NCBI GenBank assembly: GCA_003427395.1
Contig: BFEA01000111.1
Location: 1,735,096 to 1,799,095, forward strand
Direction: 5' to 3'
Length of the DNA stretch: 64,000 nt
DNA from: Chara braunii
Taxonomy: Eukaryota; Streptophyta; Charophyceae; Charales; Characeae
The notes below the pieces were generated by a model. That model worked only from the letters and a program-made list of their open reading frames with translations, did not search any database and had not been told where the DNA came from. This document shows positions 1 through 11,213 of the stretch, in pieces (the stretch's first letter is position 1; every line of letters starts with the position of its first letter). Both the position numbers and the translations under genes were made by a program.

Positions 1-35
<35 letters not shown>
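1..35. repeat. (AG)n microsatellite
   Basis: Pure AG dinucleotide run at the window edge, probably continuing upstream. The stretch from 36 to 238 is GC-rich, carries no recognisable gene, and leads into the first large composite repeat. Confidence 0.95.
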
Positions 36-38
<3 letters not shown>

Positions 39-1194
39 GCGCCAAGGAAGAGCGTTGGCACCCGTCTCGAGACGAAGCTCGACCTGTGTCGGGGCGAGGA
101 TTCGGAGGAGAGAAAGTGAACTAGAGGGAGCCGAAAAAAGGAGGAAGGAAGAGAGAGTTGGGCGTGCACGATGGGAGAGCAAGGGAGTCAAAGGGCTGCC
201 CGCGTCGGACGCGTTTCGCAGCCTCTCGCGAAGCCCGGTGTCGGCGCGAATACCCTTACAAGGGTATCCGCCCTGGTTTTTGCAAGTGACAGAGATTAAG
301 TTGAGTTGGAATTTTTTAGCAGACTGCGTGGGTGGTGGCAGTCTATCGGCTGAAAGTTTGACTAGAATGTCTAGAAGCTGAGAGTGAGTGGGCGCGCGAG
401 TTTAAGGCGCGCGTGATTCTTTTTGTTGTTGATTATAAAGCCGGCGCGAACACCGGCCGTTCTGTTTAACGATATTATTAATATTTATTTATTTTTGATT
501 AAGCAGGAATTAGGGATATTTTCTTTTGATTGGTACGTTTGATCGAGGCGAGCGTGCGTACGGAGGACGACCTCGACGATGATAGGGTGACTACGGTAGG
601 TCTTGGTATGAGGGGTGGCGCGAGTGGCGGCCGTGGTACAGCTTGGTAAGACGGCGCAGACGCTGGGCGGCCGTGCGCACGGTTGTAGGCAGAGGAGAGG
701 CTCAGGCCAATTTCCCTGGCCTGGGCGCAGGCGCCGCACCGCTTCATATGACTCTCCGCGGATGTGGGTCTCAGGCTAGGGCTTAGCCCTATGGGTTATG
801 ATATTGGGTTGACACGGCGGAGGTTTGGGGATCGAGGCCAGCGGGCGTCGGCGCTGCAGCATTGGAGCGGCGAGGAGCGAGACCTGAGGGGTTGAGGGCC
901 CTGCTGGGCTGTCCCCCTCGGTTTTGCTTACGGGCGAGGCGGCGGGCCCAATCCGCATGGTTGGCGAGGTGCCAGCTGCCCCGCGGTTCCCCGACGGTAC
1001 TTTGAATATTTCCCTTGTGTGTGTTGTTCTTGGTCCCTTTGCGGGACGCGAGACTGCGGTAGGAACGCATGGGGGTGTGTTGTACTTGCGGGGCCACCTG
1101 GAGTGCAATTACGAACTGCTTTCATAGCTATGTCGGGGCCACGCCCGATGCCGTTTTGACTGGGAGGCGGTGCCGGGGGTGTGGCAGGCACCCA

Positions 1195-1270
1195 AGAGCC
1201 TAGCTCAGTGGGTACACCCCTGAACTGCTGAAACGCAGACCAAGGCGGACCCGGTACGAATCCGGGTCGG
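1195..1270 (+). ncRNA. tRNA-like sequence (SINE head or tRNA pseudogene)
   Basis: An A-box-like TAGCTCAGTGGG (1200-1211) is followed by a B-box-like GGTACGAATCC (about 1251-1261). The T-arm folds perfectly as CCCGG-TACGAAT-CCGGG, and a short CTGC/GCAG hairpin sits where an anticodon arm would be. The acceptor stem does not pair, so this is not a functional tRNA. It could still be an internal RNA polymerase III promoter of a SINE. It lies about 75 bases upstream of a U6 snRNA-like sequence on the same strand. Confidence 0.55.
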
Positions 1271-1342
1271 GTACGTGTGCGGAGGGGAAAGGCTGAGCCC
1301 GTGTGGCCTTTGGGGGTGTCGTGGGGCAATGCCATGGTGGAA

Positions 1343-1437
1343 GTCCTTCGGGACATCCGTAAAAATTGGAACGATATAGAGAAGATGAGCACGGCCCTTG
1401 CATAAGGATGACATACACGAATTTGGGAAAAGGGCAT
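1343..1437 (+). pseudogene. U6 snRNA pseudogene
   Basis: The sequence starts with the U6 5' hairpin (GTCCTTCGGGAC), then ATCCGTAAAAATTGGAACGA, then TAGAGAAGAT. The catalytic AGAGA box is kept as TAGAGA. A copy of the GGCCC..GCATAAGGATGACA block follows. U6 is the spliceosomal RNA that pairs with the 5' splice site and U2. Several substitutions (for example GATGAGCAC for GATTAGCAT) and the lack of a terminal T-run suggest a retro-pseudogene. No upstream snRNA promoter elements were identified. Placement just behind a tRNA-like sequence is unusual. Confidence 0.8.
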
Positions 1438-1853
1438 TCTGGGGCCGGCAGGGTGGCAAAAGCCGGTAAATGGACTTGGACGGCGAAACGGGCTAGATGC
1501 ATGCACAGAGGGCTGGAGCGCAGAAAGGATGGAGTAGGGGCGGAAGGCAAATCGAACCGCCCAAAGTATAACTTCTTTGAAGATTCCTTTGAGGCGGGTG
1601 GTACCGCTCTAAGTGTTGCCCGACTGTTTGTAGGATCGGCCACTACCGGCGAGCTGCGCTAGCGGGACGGGCAGGTGGCTGCGGGATAGAGGAACGGAGC
1701 TTCGAGGTAGAGCGATGACCGACAAGGGTAGTGAGAACGTCGGGCTGCGCAGTTCAGGACGACAACAGCCGTCGGAGTAGACAAGCAGTAGGGGGAAGAG
1801 ACAGGTGAACCGAGACGGGTTGTGGGCCAGGTGCGTTCGGAGGAGGAATGATG

Positions 1854-2200
1854 GTGGGAGATACCGATCTCGCTCGGTCGTAAGCCGTTTTGGTCGGGGA
1901 AAGGGGCGATCCCGGGGTTTTTGCCCCGGGCGAACCCACTCGTAAGGTCAACTTTAGCGTTGGGTTAGTAAGACAGGAGTAAGATAAAAAACTTAATGCG
2001 TAGAGGTGGTGGGACATGGCGGGGGTGAGAGTCAAGATCTCGCTCGATACTCGATAGGATCGAGCGAGCTAAAAGGTCGTTTGGAGGTTTTCGGTCGTTG
2101 CGAATTCAGTAGAAGTGTTAGAATAGCAAAGGAACTAGAGTAGAGGGAGATTAGTAGAGGAAAGTGCCGTGCGAAGTTACGGCAAGCGCCCGGAAGAGAA
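1854..2200. repeat. About 170-bp units with covarying hairpin, copy 1
   Basis: A perfect 10-bp hairpin (CTCGCTCGAT, 10-nt loop, ATCGAGCGAG) spans 2039-2068. It is followed by GGTTTTCGGTCG and a GTTAGTAAGACAGGAG-type spacer. The related units in copies 2 and 3 keep a CTTGATG-like loop but have other stem sequences. No coding potential is apparent. Confidence 0.6.
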
Positions 2201-2467
2201 AAGGAAGGAATTGAGTTAGTAAAGTTCGATGCACCTAGTCGTTTTTGCAAACAGATTCATTCACTTTTGTGAATCCCGTTGGAACAGATAGCGGGGAGAG
2301 GGCAACCGTGCGGATAGAGGCTTACCTGTTGTCTGGCGCGCTGCTCGTCATGTCGATGGGAGTAGCCCCCGCCGGTGCCCACAGGCACGATCGAGGTAGC
2401 AATGTGGCATGAGCCGAGGTAGTAGCTATGTCACGATGTCCCAGTCGCAGGCGCCAGAGGTACGTGG

Positions 2468-2510
2468 GTGAGAGAGAGAGTGAGAGAGAGAGAGAGAGAA
2501 AGTGAGGGAG
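2468..2510. repeat. (AG)n-rich microsatellite
   Basis: Interrupted GA dinucleotide run inside the first composite repeat. The rest of 2200-3230 is GC-rich repeat DNA with no gene seen. Confidence 0.9.
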
Positions 2511-3237
2511 GTGCGAAGAGCCGACGGAGGCTTACCTCGTAGCCAGCAGAGAACCAGGGATGCCGGGTGGACCGAAAATCGAGCTGCGGCGCTGGGCTTA
2601 AGACGTCAGGGAGGTTGGCGGGGTACCCGCCCATGGGCGGGCCATGGGTTCCATCGGTTCTACTCATGCGGTCGCTGAGCTACAAGGTTGCCGAGCTGCG
2701 GGTTGTTAAGTTGTTGGGTTTCCAAACTGCGGGTTGCTGAGCCGCTGCTCGGTGAGCCGCTGACCCGCAGGCTTGTTACTGGTATGACTGTGCAAGCTGC
2801 CGTTGACTGTTCCCTATGGATAAGGGCCACTGCGGCGACTGTTACTGAGCACTCTGGTTATTGTGACGTTTGGTGTTGCGTTACTGTTGTGCGAGTTGTG
2901 GGCTGCTTCGACTGCATTCTTGTCTGCAGCGGTTGTGTGTTTGCTAGGAGTTGTTGTGGTTGTTGGATGACACTGGGCGCATTGTGCCTGCCGCAGGAGT
3001 GGCTGTTGTGAGCGCAGGCTTGTTATGCCGGTCCTCTGTGTACTCTAGGGGGTTCTTTTTATGGTGCTCAACGGTGTGTGGGGCAGCTGCTCAGATGAGG
3101 CATGAGGGGGTGGCCAGGCTGCCAGGGGGGTTGTCGTCGCGGCTTGAAGAAGTAGATGTCAAGGCGATGTGGGAGTTTGTCAGGGAAGTTGTTTCAACAG
3201 TTTGACTCCCGGTTGATCAAGCTGATTACGTTCATCG

Positions 3238-5180
3238 CCATTGCGGGGCCCTCATGCGTATCAAGGTAACAAGGCCCTCTCGCGCGAGTTTGAGAGCACC
3301 CTTCTTGTATCTGAGCGACTCAAACTTCCTCTTTCTGCCCTTCTTCTTCTAAGTCTAGTTTGTTTGTTCTGAGAGGAAGGCGGCAGACGGGATTGCAACC
3401 CGTAATCCGCGCCAAGGTCTCTGTGGGAGGTTTGCCCCACCGATTGCGGGAGCTCTGCCGGAACTCAGGGGGAGTTCTGGAGGCAGGGAACAAAAAGGTA
3501 ATCTTTGCTTTCCCGTCATATACCTTGGTATAACCCCTACCTGTACACCTTGTTATGCTTGACGGAGTGTACTGCATGTACCCCTACTTTGACTTTCGTT
3601 TGACTGACGAGACACAACTCAGACTAAGTAAAGGGATGTGTGAGGAATCTCAGTTTCAGTTTTTGATTGCCTGAAAGCAGACTTGCTCAGAAAAAAAGGG
3701 TTGCATCTGGGGGAAGGGTGGGTGAAAGGTGGTTTTGACTGAGGCTGACAGGGTCCTATGGGGTCAGACCAGTTCCATAAGATTGGACGGCCTGACCGCT
3801 GTGTTTATTTTTGAATTGCATGGAGAGTCAGACCAATTTCATAAGATAGGACGGTCTGATTGCTCTGAATGGTGAGGGCTTGGCTGTGGCTGACTTTTCA
3901 GGGGCCGAATCTGTACCACAAGATTGGAGGGTTTGGTTGTCATGTTTGGTTGGAGTTTTGTTCTGTTTCTTCTGCTTTTGGTCGAGGAGGTCTGAGCAAG
4001 TCCATAAGATTGGACGGCTCAACCCATTTCTGTTTCATTTTAAGGGAGTAATTCTCGCTGAGGGCAGGGCATGTTCATAAGATTGGACGACCTTGGGCTC
4101 ATGCCGCACACAGTGCGATCAGAGAGAAACGAACCTGGCAGAGGACCAGGTATGTTCCATAAGATTGGACGGTCTGGCCCAATGCCTCGCACATGTTGGA
4201 ACCCAAAAGGTTAAATTTTGACTATATTTTATATTATTTCATTTATGAACAGGCTAGCCAAGCATGGGTTCCATAAGATTGGATGGTCTGGCTATAGCTT
4301 ATCATGGAATGAAGAGAGTATAACTAAGAGTATAATTGAAGGTAACCCTGGGCAGGCTGGGCCTTGTTCTAAGATGAACGGCTCAGTCCTATGCCCAACT
4401 TTTGAACACCAAGCTCAGAGAGGTATATATAATTTGGAAATTAAACAATTCGGGGCGCTTGAGTCTTGTTCTAAGATGAACGGCTTAGTCATATGCCCAA
4501 AAGGAAGAGAGAAGTAGTTGTGCAACCTGTTCGTGTATACTCAATGGCTGAGTCAGACAGGTTCCATAAGATTAGACGACTTGACTTTACGCCTTGTGTA
4601 AGTTGGGTATAAATGGGTAACTTACTGAGAAGACACGAACTGTTGTTTGCTAAGTTGGTTTGGGGCTGGTGAGAGTACTTATCCTTGTGGTTTGGCATTG
4701 CATGTGGCTGAGTGAGGCTACTACTTGGTCTGAGTTTCAGTTTGACAGGTAGTTGCTTTAGAGGTTAGCCTCGTGCTAGAGCGATAGGAGTTAAGTCGAT
4801 TCCTGCATTTTCTGAGCTAAGTTTTTTTTTACTTAGATCAATTCTCGCATTTTCTGAGATCTTTTATTATACTTGGCCTTGTATAAATTTTGGTAAGCTA
4901 CTTTCTCTACGGGAAGCGCTGCCGAAAGTTCTACGAATCCAAGGAGTTAGTCAAATTTTGGTTTTCCAAAGTTCAACTGTCTAAAGTTCATATATGGCTT
5001 AGTGAAAATCTGGAAAGTCTCCTTTTCTAAAGGGAGTGCTGTCAAAATTTTTGCTAATTCAGGGAGTTAGACAAAATTGGGCTTTGGAAACTCAAAGGTT
5101 ATTTCTGCTTTCATATTCGGGCTGATATAAATTCTGAAAAGGTAATTTTCCTACGGAAAGCGCTGCCGAAGTTTTCTGGA
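3238..5180. repeat. Hairpin-array segment, copy A
   Basis: The segment opens with ATTGCGGGGCCCTC..GGCCCTCTC and a CCGTAATCCGCGCCAAGG block. Ten hairpins then lie between about 3760 and 4600, with loops TAAGAT at 3778, 3842, 4005, 4078, 4160, 4274, 4370, 4472 and 4567 and a CAAGAT variant near 3919. Most have an inner stem (TCCA/TGGA or GTTC/GAAC) and an outer stem that differs from hairpin to hairpin yet still pairs. The last part has three repeats of CTACGGGAAGCGCTGCCGAA (near 4907, 5020 and 5150). The same segment recurs at 27953 and 34853. No protein is predicted. Confidence 0.75.
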
Positions 5181-6540
5181 TTTAGAGGAGTTAGATTATA
5201 TATTGATAGGTGGCAACTCTGGCGATCCACCCTTAATAGGGGAGATCCTGCCGCTGTCTACCTTTGCTTTGGGCACTGGCTTAGAGGTGGACTTAGACTT
5301 AGTTGGCAGATGACTTTGAGTAAGGATGTGCTATGGAGGTTTATCCCCCATATGGTGATGATTTAATTTGGGTATTCATCTGTCTTATGGTACAGGCCTT
5401 TCTTGGACATTCGATTCAGGACTTGGACTAGTTTCAGCTTGATCCTACGAGGATCATCTTCTGTTATCCTCGATAACATGTCGGTTGCCGATTCGTCGGT
5501 TTACGATTCAACTCCAATTCACTCCTGTCACTCAACCTAAAGGCTTTAGCCTTGTGATTTGAATTGTTTCGTTGTGTTTTCACCCGGACTTTATTGAATG
5601 GTCATCCAACAAAAGTACTGAGTATTTATTTAAGAGTTGCATGAGTGAGGCTTGTATGGCTAAAACGAGGGGTATGAGTGCAAGGAATGGTTGAAGTTGA
5701 CCCCGTGTAGCGCGTGGACTTCTGGATGAATCTTTGATGTGATTGCAGGTATGATTGTGGTTCGGCTTCCGGTTGTGACTGCCTGCGATTACATACATAT
5801 ATGGCTGAGAGAAGCCCCATTGTAACTGTGAGAGGTGATCGTCCTATATAAGTAAGCCTTGTATGTACATATTTGTATGCGCCTTGGGCATGCGCGCGGC
5901 TGTTGTGATCGTGCGCAAGGGTTAACCAGATTCTGGCTTGAGAGAAAAGGGAGATCCCCTTTTGTCCTTTGCTTCTTAGAGGTTTTTATGGTCGGACGTT
6001 GGTCTTGGCCGGGATTCAAGGTCCTTGTCCAGAACATCCCAAACCCTAGACTCTGCAGGGAAGGAATCTGCCCCCGTGCAGAGCCTATTTGCCTTGCCTA
6101 CCGAGACGCTCAGACCAAAGGCCGGAGGTCTCGCGGCGGCTGCACGACTATTCCTTCAGCCGTGCAATGTCGTGAGGAATTAGACCCTCACAACACTTCG
6201 AGTCTTACACCTGAGTGTCATAAGTGGTACTCGGATCCATGAGGGACCGCTTGATTATGGAAACTACATAGTACGCCATCATTGCGACTGCTTGCGTACG
6301 TTTGCATTGCTAGTCGATATGAGTAGGCCCTGCGTCCACGCAGTTTTATACTAAGTCCCGCGGGCGACGCCTATCCGATTTTCGCAGTGGAAAGTTATGG
6401 GACCACTACTAAGTGACTAGGAGTGTTGTCGCGTTGTTCGATGTGTGTGTGTGTGTGTTATTTTTTTGTGTTCGTAAAGTGGTGTGCGCGTGGTGTGTGG
6501 GATACGTCCTAGTCGACCGACGACGAGCCGCGATTGGGAC
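5180..6540. other. Composite-repeat tail, no gene seen
   Basis: The sequence matches 29990-31270 and 36810-38640. It includes a GTTATC..GATAAC hairpin near 5470 and a short TG-rich tract near 6441. No open reading frame resembles a known protein. Confidence 0.6.
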
Positions 6541-6542
6541 TT

Positions 6543-6930
6543 CAGCCCCCCAAGATGTCGGTTCGCGTGCGGGTCCGATAGGCGTATTACCGCACGTACC
6601 CCCTATGCTACAGCGAATGAGAAACTCCCTCGGCTGGTCCACCTCTGCGATTGCAACTGAGTAGCTTTCGTACTGTGGACTGGTAGCTCGGCGGGGATAC
6701 GCCCACCGAAGGGAGGTGACAACTCCCGTAAGGNCCAAGATGTCGGTTCGCGTGCGGGTCCGATATGCGTATTACCGCACGTACCCCCTATGCTACAACG
6801 AACGAGAAACGCCCTCGGCTGGTCCACCTCTGCGATTGGAACCGAGTAGCTTTCGTACTGTGTACTGGTAGCTCGGCGGGGATACGCCCACCGAAGGGAG
6901 GTGACAACTCCCGTAAGGTGGAGGTAAGTT
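6543..6930 (+). repeat. Tandem duplication of about 190 bp
   Basis: CCAAGATGTCGGTTCGCGTG through the GTAGCTCGGCGGGGATACGC module occurs twice, with an ambiguous base (N) exactly at the join (6734). The copies differ at several sites. A related segment repeats with a larger period at 38648-39258. Biological tandem repetition and an assembly join are both possible. Confidence 0.75.
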
Positions 6931-7413
6931 GTGCCTCGCGTAGGCCCTATCCTGTCATAGGGGCTAGCGAGAGGTATGGCTGACGCACTCGGCCGGAGCG
7001 GCCTAAGGAAGCTCCATTTGTGTGTTCGTGACGAGGTTGATCCAACTCCTGCATGACGCGGCCGAGAGGGTCCCGCGCTGCCATGTGCGGTGCCGGACAG
7101 ATGCGCCCGACACTGGACACTTTACTGAAGAGCGCACCGAAGGAGGGAGTTCAGTACCTGCGGCTGAAGAGAGAGGTCGGCTGTGATCCCGCAGAGGGCG
7201 GCGCGTCAAAGATATCTTCCCCGACCTTAAGGGCTGCGAGCGATCTCTCCGCGATTCTATGTATGGGACCAGGTTTGACATCCTGCGAAAGCTCTGCGAA
7301 TAAACGACATCAGAGTCTTTCTTGCTTCGCTCGCTTCCGGAATCAGTGATACGATTGCGACTGGGTGCTCCGCGTGGGACTAGGCTTTGAGCCTTTCCTG
7401 TTCCTTTCAATTT

Positions 7414-7425
7414 CGGTATCAGAGC
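7414..7425 (+). other. Primer-binding-site-like motif
   Basis: CGGTATCAGAGC matches 11 of 12 bases of the TGGTATCAGAGC motif that in plant LTR retrotransposons pairs with the 3' end of initiator methionine tRNA. It lies 5 bases after a CA that could end an LTR. The same arrangement recurs at 12801. The motif sits in a segment with degenerate repeats (TTTCGGAATCAGTG..), so chance resemblance is not excluded. Confidence 0.55.
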
Positions 7426-8000
7426 TGCGTGCGTGACCAGATTCGACGTTCGGCGAGAGCCTGCGGGGGCCCTGCCGAAGAGCCTTACTAGCCCCCCTTA
7501 GTCCAACCAACATCGATATCGTTGGAGCGTCCTAGCTCGTCTTGCTTCTGTAGTAATATTTTGAGGGGGAGGGGGGGGGGGCTACGTAAGCAAGCTTACT
7601 GAACGAAGTCTGTGGTGTGGTAAATCGCCCTGTGAATCCCTGATTGATCAGTCGACTCTTCTGGATACTGCACGTCGGCCCTCGTGCAAAACGAGGGCCC
7701 TCCCGGCCATGTCACGCAAGAGTAAAAATAAAAAACAAACTTCAAGAGACAACTCGGGAACGACGCATAACATTCCGCGAACCGCCGAGACGGGCGTGGT
7801 TGCATCGCTCCTTCGCCGCTCTAGCCGGGTGCGTCAACTATACATCCCGCGGTCCCCTACGACACGACATGTTTCCGCGGGGCATAAGCTTGCTTCCCTA
7901 AGGGGCTGTCACCACCCTTAGGGGAGTATCCCTACCGAGCTACTAACTCACATGCGAAAGTTTTTAGATGCAATTGCAGAGGTAGGTCAGTCGAGGGCGT
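7426..8000 (+). other. Candidate retroelement leader
   Basis: 7426-7671 is nearly identical to 12813-12976 joined to 13102-13170. It includes a near-palindrome (CCAACATCGATATCGTTGG) and a G-run. A perfect hairpin GGCCCTCGT-gcaaa-ACGAGGGCC lies at 7677-7699. A minus-strand copy of the GTAGCTCGG..GATAC module spans 7866-7945. No gag-like frame is visible. Confidence 0.45.
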
Positions 8001-9640
8001 TTGCTCGTTTCGCTGCAGTATAGGAGTCGCTTGGTTAACGCCAAGTGGACCCAACGCCGTTCGTCCCCCAGGGCGCTGATCTCCTAGGTACGAAGCGGAC
8101 GTCGGTCGACTAGGACTGTCTCAACCAAACGTGAAACCTTTCATTAATCCTAGTCCCTTAAACATAAAGTCAAACGAAAGTTACGACAACCATACATATA
8201 ATTAACGCCAAGGAATCGACTGTTGCTGACATGAATAAATATTCCCAGTATGAAAAGATAACTTAAATAAAAAAATACAAATCATCGTCTCATACATCCA
8301 ATAACAAAAAAAAATTATTCCTCCACCTCAGGTCGAATACCACAAAACAATCAAAACAACTGTCAACGAAAAAGTTGGCTAATTGAACATAACATTGGTG
8401 TTGCCAACATCGTAGTTGGACAACCTGAGTTTTGACTTGATGAGATGCGTTGCCAAAGTCATTTGTTCCATCCTATCGCCGATCTAAAGTTCGACGAGCA
8501 TATCTGTCTTCGTTCATTTCCAATCTTTTTGGATGACAAACCGCTTGTGCATGAATCTTGATCAGGGGCATTGCTTGACGTGAAGCATGCCTCTTCCTCT
8601 AGGAAGTGGTCTGGGATACTCCTCCTCCTCGTCCGAGCACAAAGCTCAGATCTCAGAAGTCGGGCCGTCTCCACCGAATCGGCAGGTACCCCCCCGTAGA
8701 ACGGTCCACTCTGGGTCGATAACAGGGTCGGCTCCTGAAGCAACGAACCCCCGCCCCAGATGCTTCCTAGAGACAGTGGATGCATCCACCGCAAGTAGCT
8801 TTCATATATTTATTTATTTTTCCTAAGTCCCGGGGTAACTTAGATGAAAAGAAATCAGAAGAGATAAAAAAAATGAGAATCATTTAGACAGATACAGGTC
8901 GATAAGGTCGTTCGGGATAGATTGTGTCAATCCTTGGGAAAAAGCTCAATCCGTTAACCTTATCTGCTTTAGTTCAGTAGAATTCATTCTACGACATACG
9001 TTGAACAATATTTTTTCTAAAACAACAAGTTCTTTTTGACAAGCAGGCAGGTGAAAGGTAGGAAGGAGACAATCATTTTCCTTTTCTCCAACAAGCAAAG
9101 TCAATCTCCATAACAGACACCCTTCTACCTACCTGCACAACATGCAAAGAAAACAAATTCAAAGGAAAATATTACAATCCCATACTCGAGTCAGACCACT
9201 CCATTCACATGCATGACTCACACAACTTTCTTCTGCCTTTTCTTTTGAACATTCAAATGACAAGGTCAAGCAAAGTGTGGGTTCACACAGGTGTGAAGGG
9301 AAATGAATCAGGTTAACTAACCTTGAGTGAAGTTTGAACGGTACACTCAAGAAGACCGTATAAATTTGTCGCTCTCCTGACGAGAAGGTTGTCATACTCA
9401 GTCATCACCAAAGTGATCAACACTACTATCTTGTGACGACCGCCTGCCAGAGCGCCCTCTCAGCACTCAATCACTTCCCAATGTTCAGGCGATGTTACCC
9501 TGTTACCGCCACTTGGCTTCAAAGCCACAGCGTCTCTGCGGCGCCACACTCTCGTTACTTCAAAGTAAAACACCGCTTGACACACCTCCTCTGTGTCAAC
9601 GTCCCACCTCCACTTACTGCAAAAATATTGTCGTTACTAG
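8000..9640. other. No gene seen
   Basis: Unique-looking, AT-richer DNA without convincing coding frames, RNA genes or clear repeats. The short open frames here show no recognisable domain. Confidence 0.5.
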
Positions 9641-9675
9641 TGCGTCACTGTAAGAATCCGATACTGACGCTGTAA

Positions 9676-10115
9676 AAAAAATCTGGTAGCACTTCCACAC
9701 TACCGCCGTTAAAACAGGAGTTGCCGCCACAAAAATCCGGCAGCGCTTCTGCACCACCGCCGTTAAAAAAAAACAGAACCACCACCGCAAAAATTCGGCA
9801 ACGCTTCCACAGCACCGCCGAAAAAGCCAGAACCACCACCGCAAAAATCGGGCAGTGATTCCGCACCACCGCTGAAAAAGCCAGAACCACCGCCGCAAAA
9901 TTCAGGCAGCGCTTTCGCACCACCGTTGAAAAGGTCAGTGTCGCCGCCACAAAAATCGGGCAGCGCTTCCGCACCACTGTCGTAAAAGTCCGTGTTGCCG
10001 CTGCAGAATTTTGGCAGCACTTCCATACCGTCGCAGTAAAAACCCGCGTCGCTGCCGCAGAATTTCGGCAGCACTTCCATACCACCGCCGTAAAAACCGG
10101 AGTCGCCGCCGTAGT
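9676..10115 (-). repeat. 54-bp minisatellite, open on the minus strand
   Basis: About eight tandem units occur, each containing AAAATCGGGCAGCGCTTCCG-type sequence at roughly 9680, 9733, 9791, 9844, 9898, 9952, 10006 and 10060. The period is mostly 54 bp, a multiple of three. On the minus strand this gives repeated 18-residue peptides with the core LPxFCGG followed by FF or FY; one uninterrupted frame covers 9763-10080. Insertion of A residues near 9770 shifts the frame. I do not recognise the peptide. A frame in a 54-bp satellite stays open whenever the unit lacks a stop, so coding is unproven. Confidence 0.6.
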
Positions 10116-11213
10116 CCCGCAGCGTCCTTGGTTCTGTCCCGTTGGACCAGCGTCAGCCAAAAGGGAGGGGAGCATAGTACTCCCTGCCTTGGCTATGGCT
10201 GTCCTCCTCCTTGTCCGACGCTCCTTTGCTGTCCTCCAACTTCGCCAGCAACACTCCTGCCTCCCCTTCAGCACTCCAGCAATGAGGCAAGTGTGTTGTC
10301 ACACACTAGCAACTGGAGGTAAGTGTGAGGCAGCGGGGGGACAACTGCCTCTTTTGTAGTGGCTGAGGAGGGCAGCAACAGCCTCAGCTGCCCCCAGGCA
10401 AAATTCGTCACTTGCCTGGGGCCGTCGATCTGAGTCAGATCAACAGACTGAGGTTGTCTCACCTCAGCCACAAACTTAGGGTGGCAGTTGTACTCAGCTC
10501 CCCCCTTTTTTTATCCCTTTTCCTTGCAACCAGCCCCACACTGAGTGCAGGTTCAGTGGGAAAATGGTTGTTTCCAGCCAAGTTCCCCTCACCACCTGTT
10601 CAACTCCCAGCCTCTGGCCTGAATCACATTCAGGCCAGTTTGGCTTGTACCTGATCATGGCCGCAGCCACATTCGTGGCCGTGGCTTTTTCTTTTCTCTT
10701 TTCTCCCTTCTACCTCTGCCCTCCCCTGAAAACGGGGAGGACAGTTGTCAGGTCGGGAGAGGTAGGTCCTCCCCCTCCCATCATATCTCCAGCCAGCTCC
10801 CAAAGCCCCATCCCACGCGCACGTTGTGGGCTGCGAGATCCTAGATCTCGCGGCCACGAATATTCGTGGCTTTCCTAGGTGGGGAGCTGGTCCCACTCCC
10901 ACACAGCCTGGAAAGGCTGTTCCTTTCCAGCCACGAGGTAAGTTACCTCGTTTTGCTTTCCCTTTTTTTTTTTTTTTTTTTTCTTTTACAGTTTTCAGTT
11001 TGTTCGTTTTCAGCCCCCTTCGTTTTCCCTGTTTGGTCAAGCCTCAACCGCTACGAACGGGAAGGGAGAAAACAAAGGGGGCTTAAAAAAGAAAAGCAAC
11101 AAAATTAAAAAAAAAAAAAAACTTACTTGCAATGTGTGCCAACGCCCTGAAGGCGGGCATCTGCACACCCCCACGATCTGGGGTAGATTCATTCGATTTT
11201 GCTCATCCTCAGA

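Larger units (their letters stand above)
239..7409 (+). repeat. Large composite repeat, copy 1 (candidate giant LTR)
   Basis: This copy starts with TGTCGG and a palindrome (AATACCC...GGGTATC). It ends in CTTTCA, five bases before a primer-binding-site-like motif. Two other copies begin with the same palindrome at 25348 and 31275. The order of parts is shared: a first half with roughly 170-bp units, the hairpin array, a stretch of three ACGGGAAGCGCTGCC repeats, and a GC-rich tail with a TG-rich tract. TG...CA ends next to a primer site fit an LTR, but about 7.2 kb is extreme for an LTR and no gag or pol is present, so this is an inference. A segmental tandem repeat is the alternative. Copy 1 alone carries the tRNA-like/U6 insertion at 1195-1437. 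Confidence 0.5.

Noticed and set aside
1195-1270. Functional tRNA gene
   Set aside because: The T-arm is perfect but the acceptor stem does not pair and the anticodon arm is irregular.
3760-4600. CRISPR array
   Set aside because: The repeated part is a hexamer loop with changing stems, spacing is irregular, and the context is eukaryotic repeat DNA.
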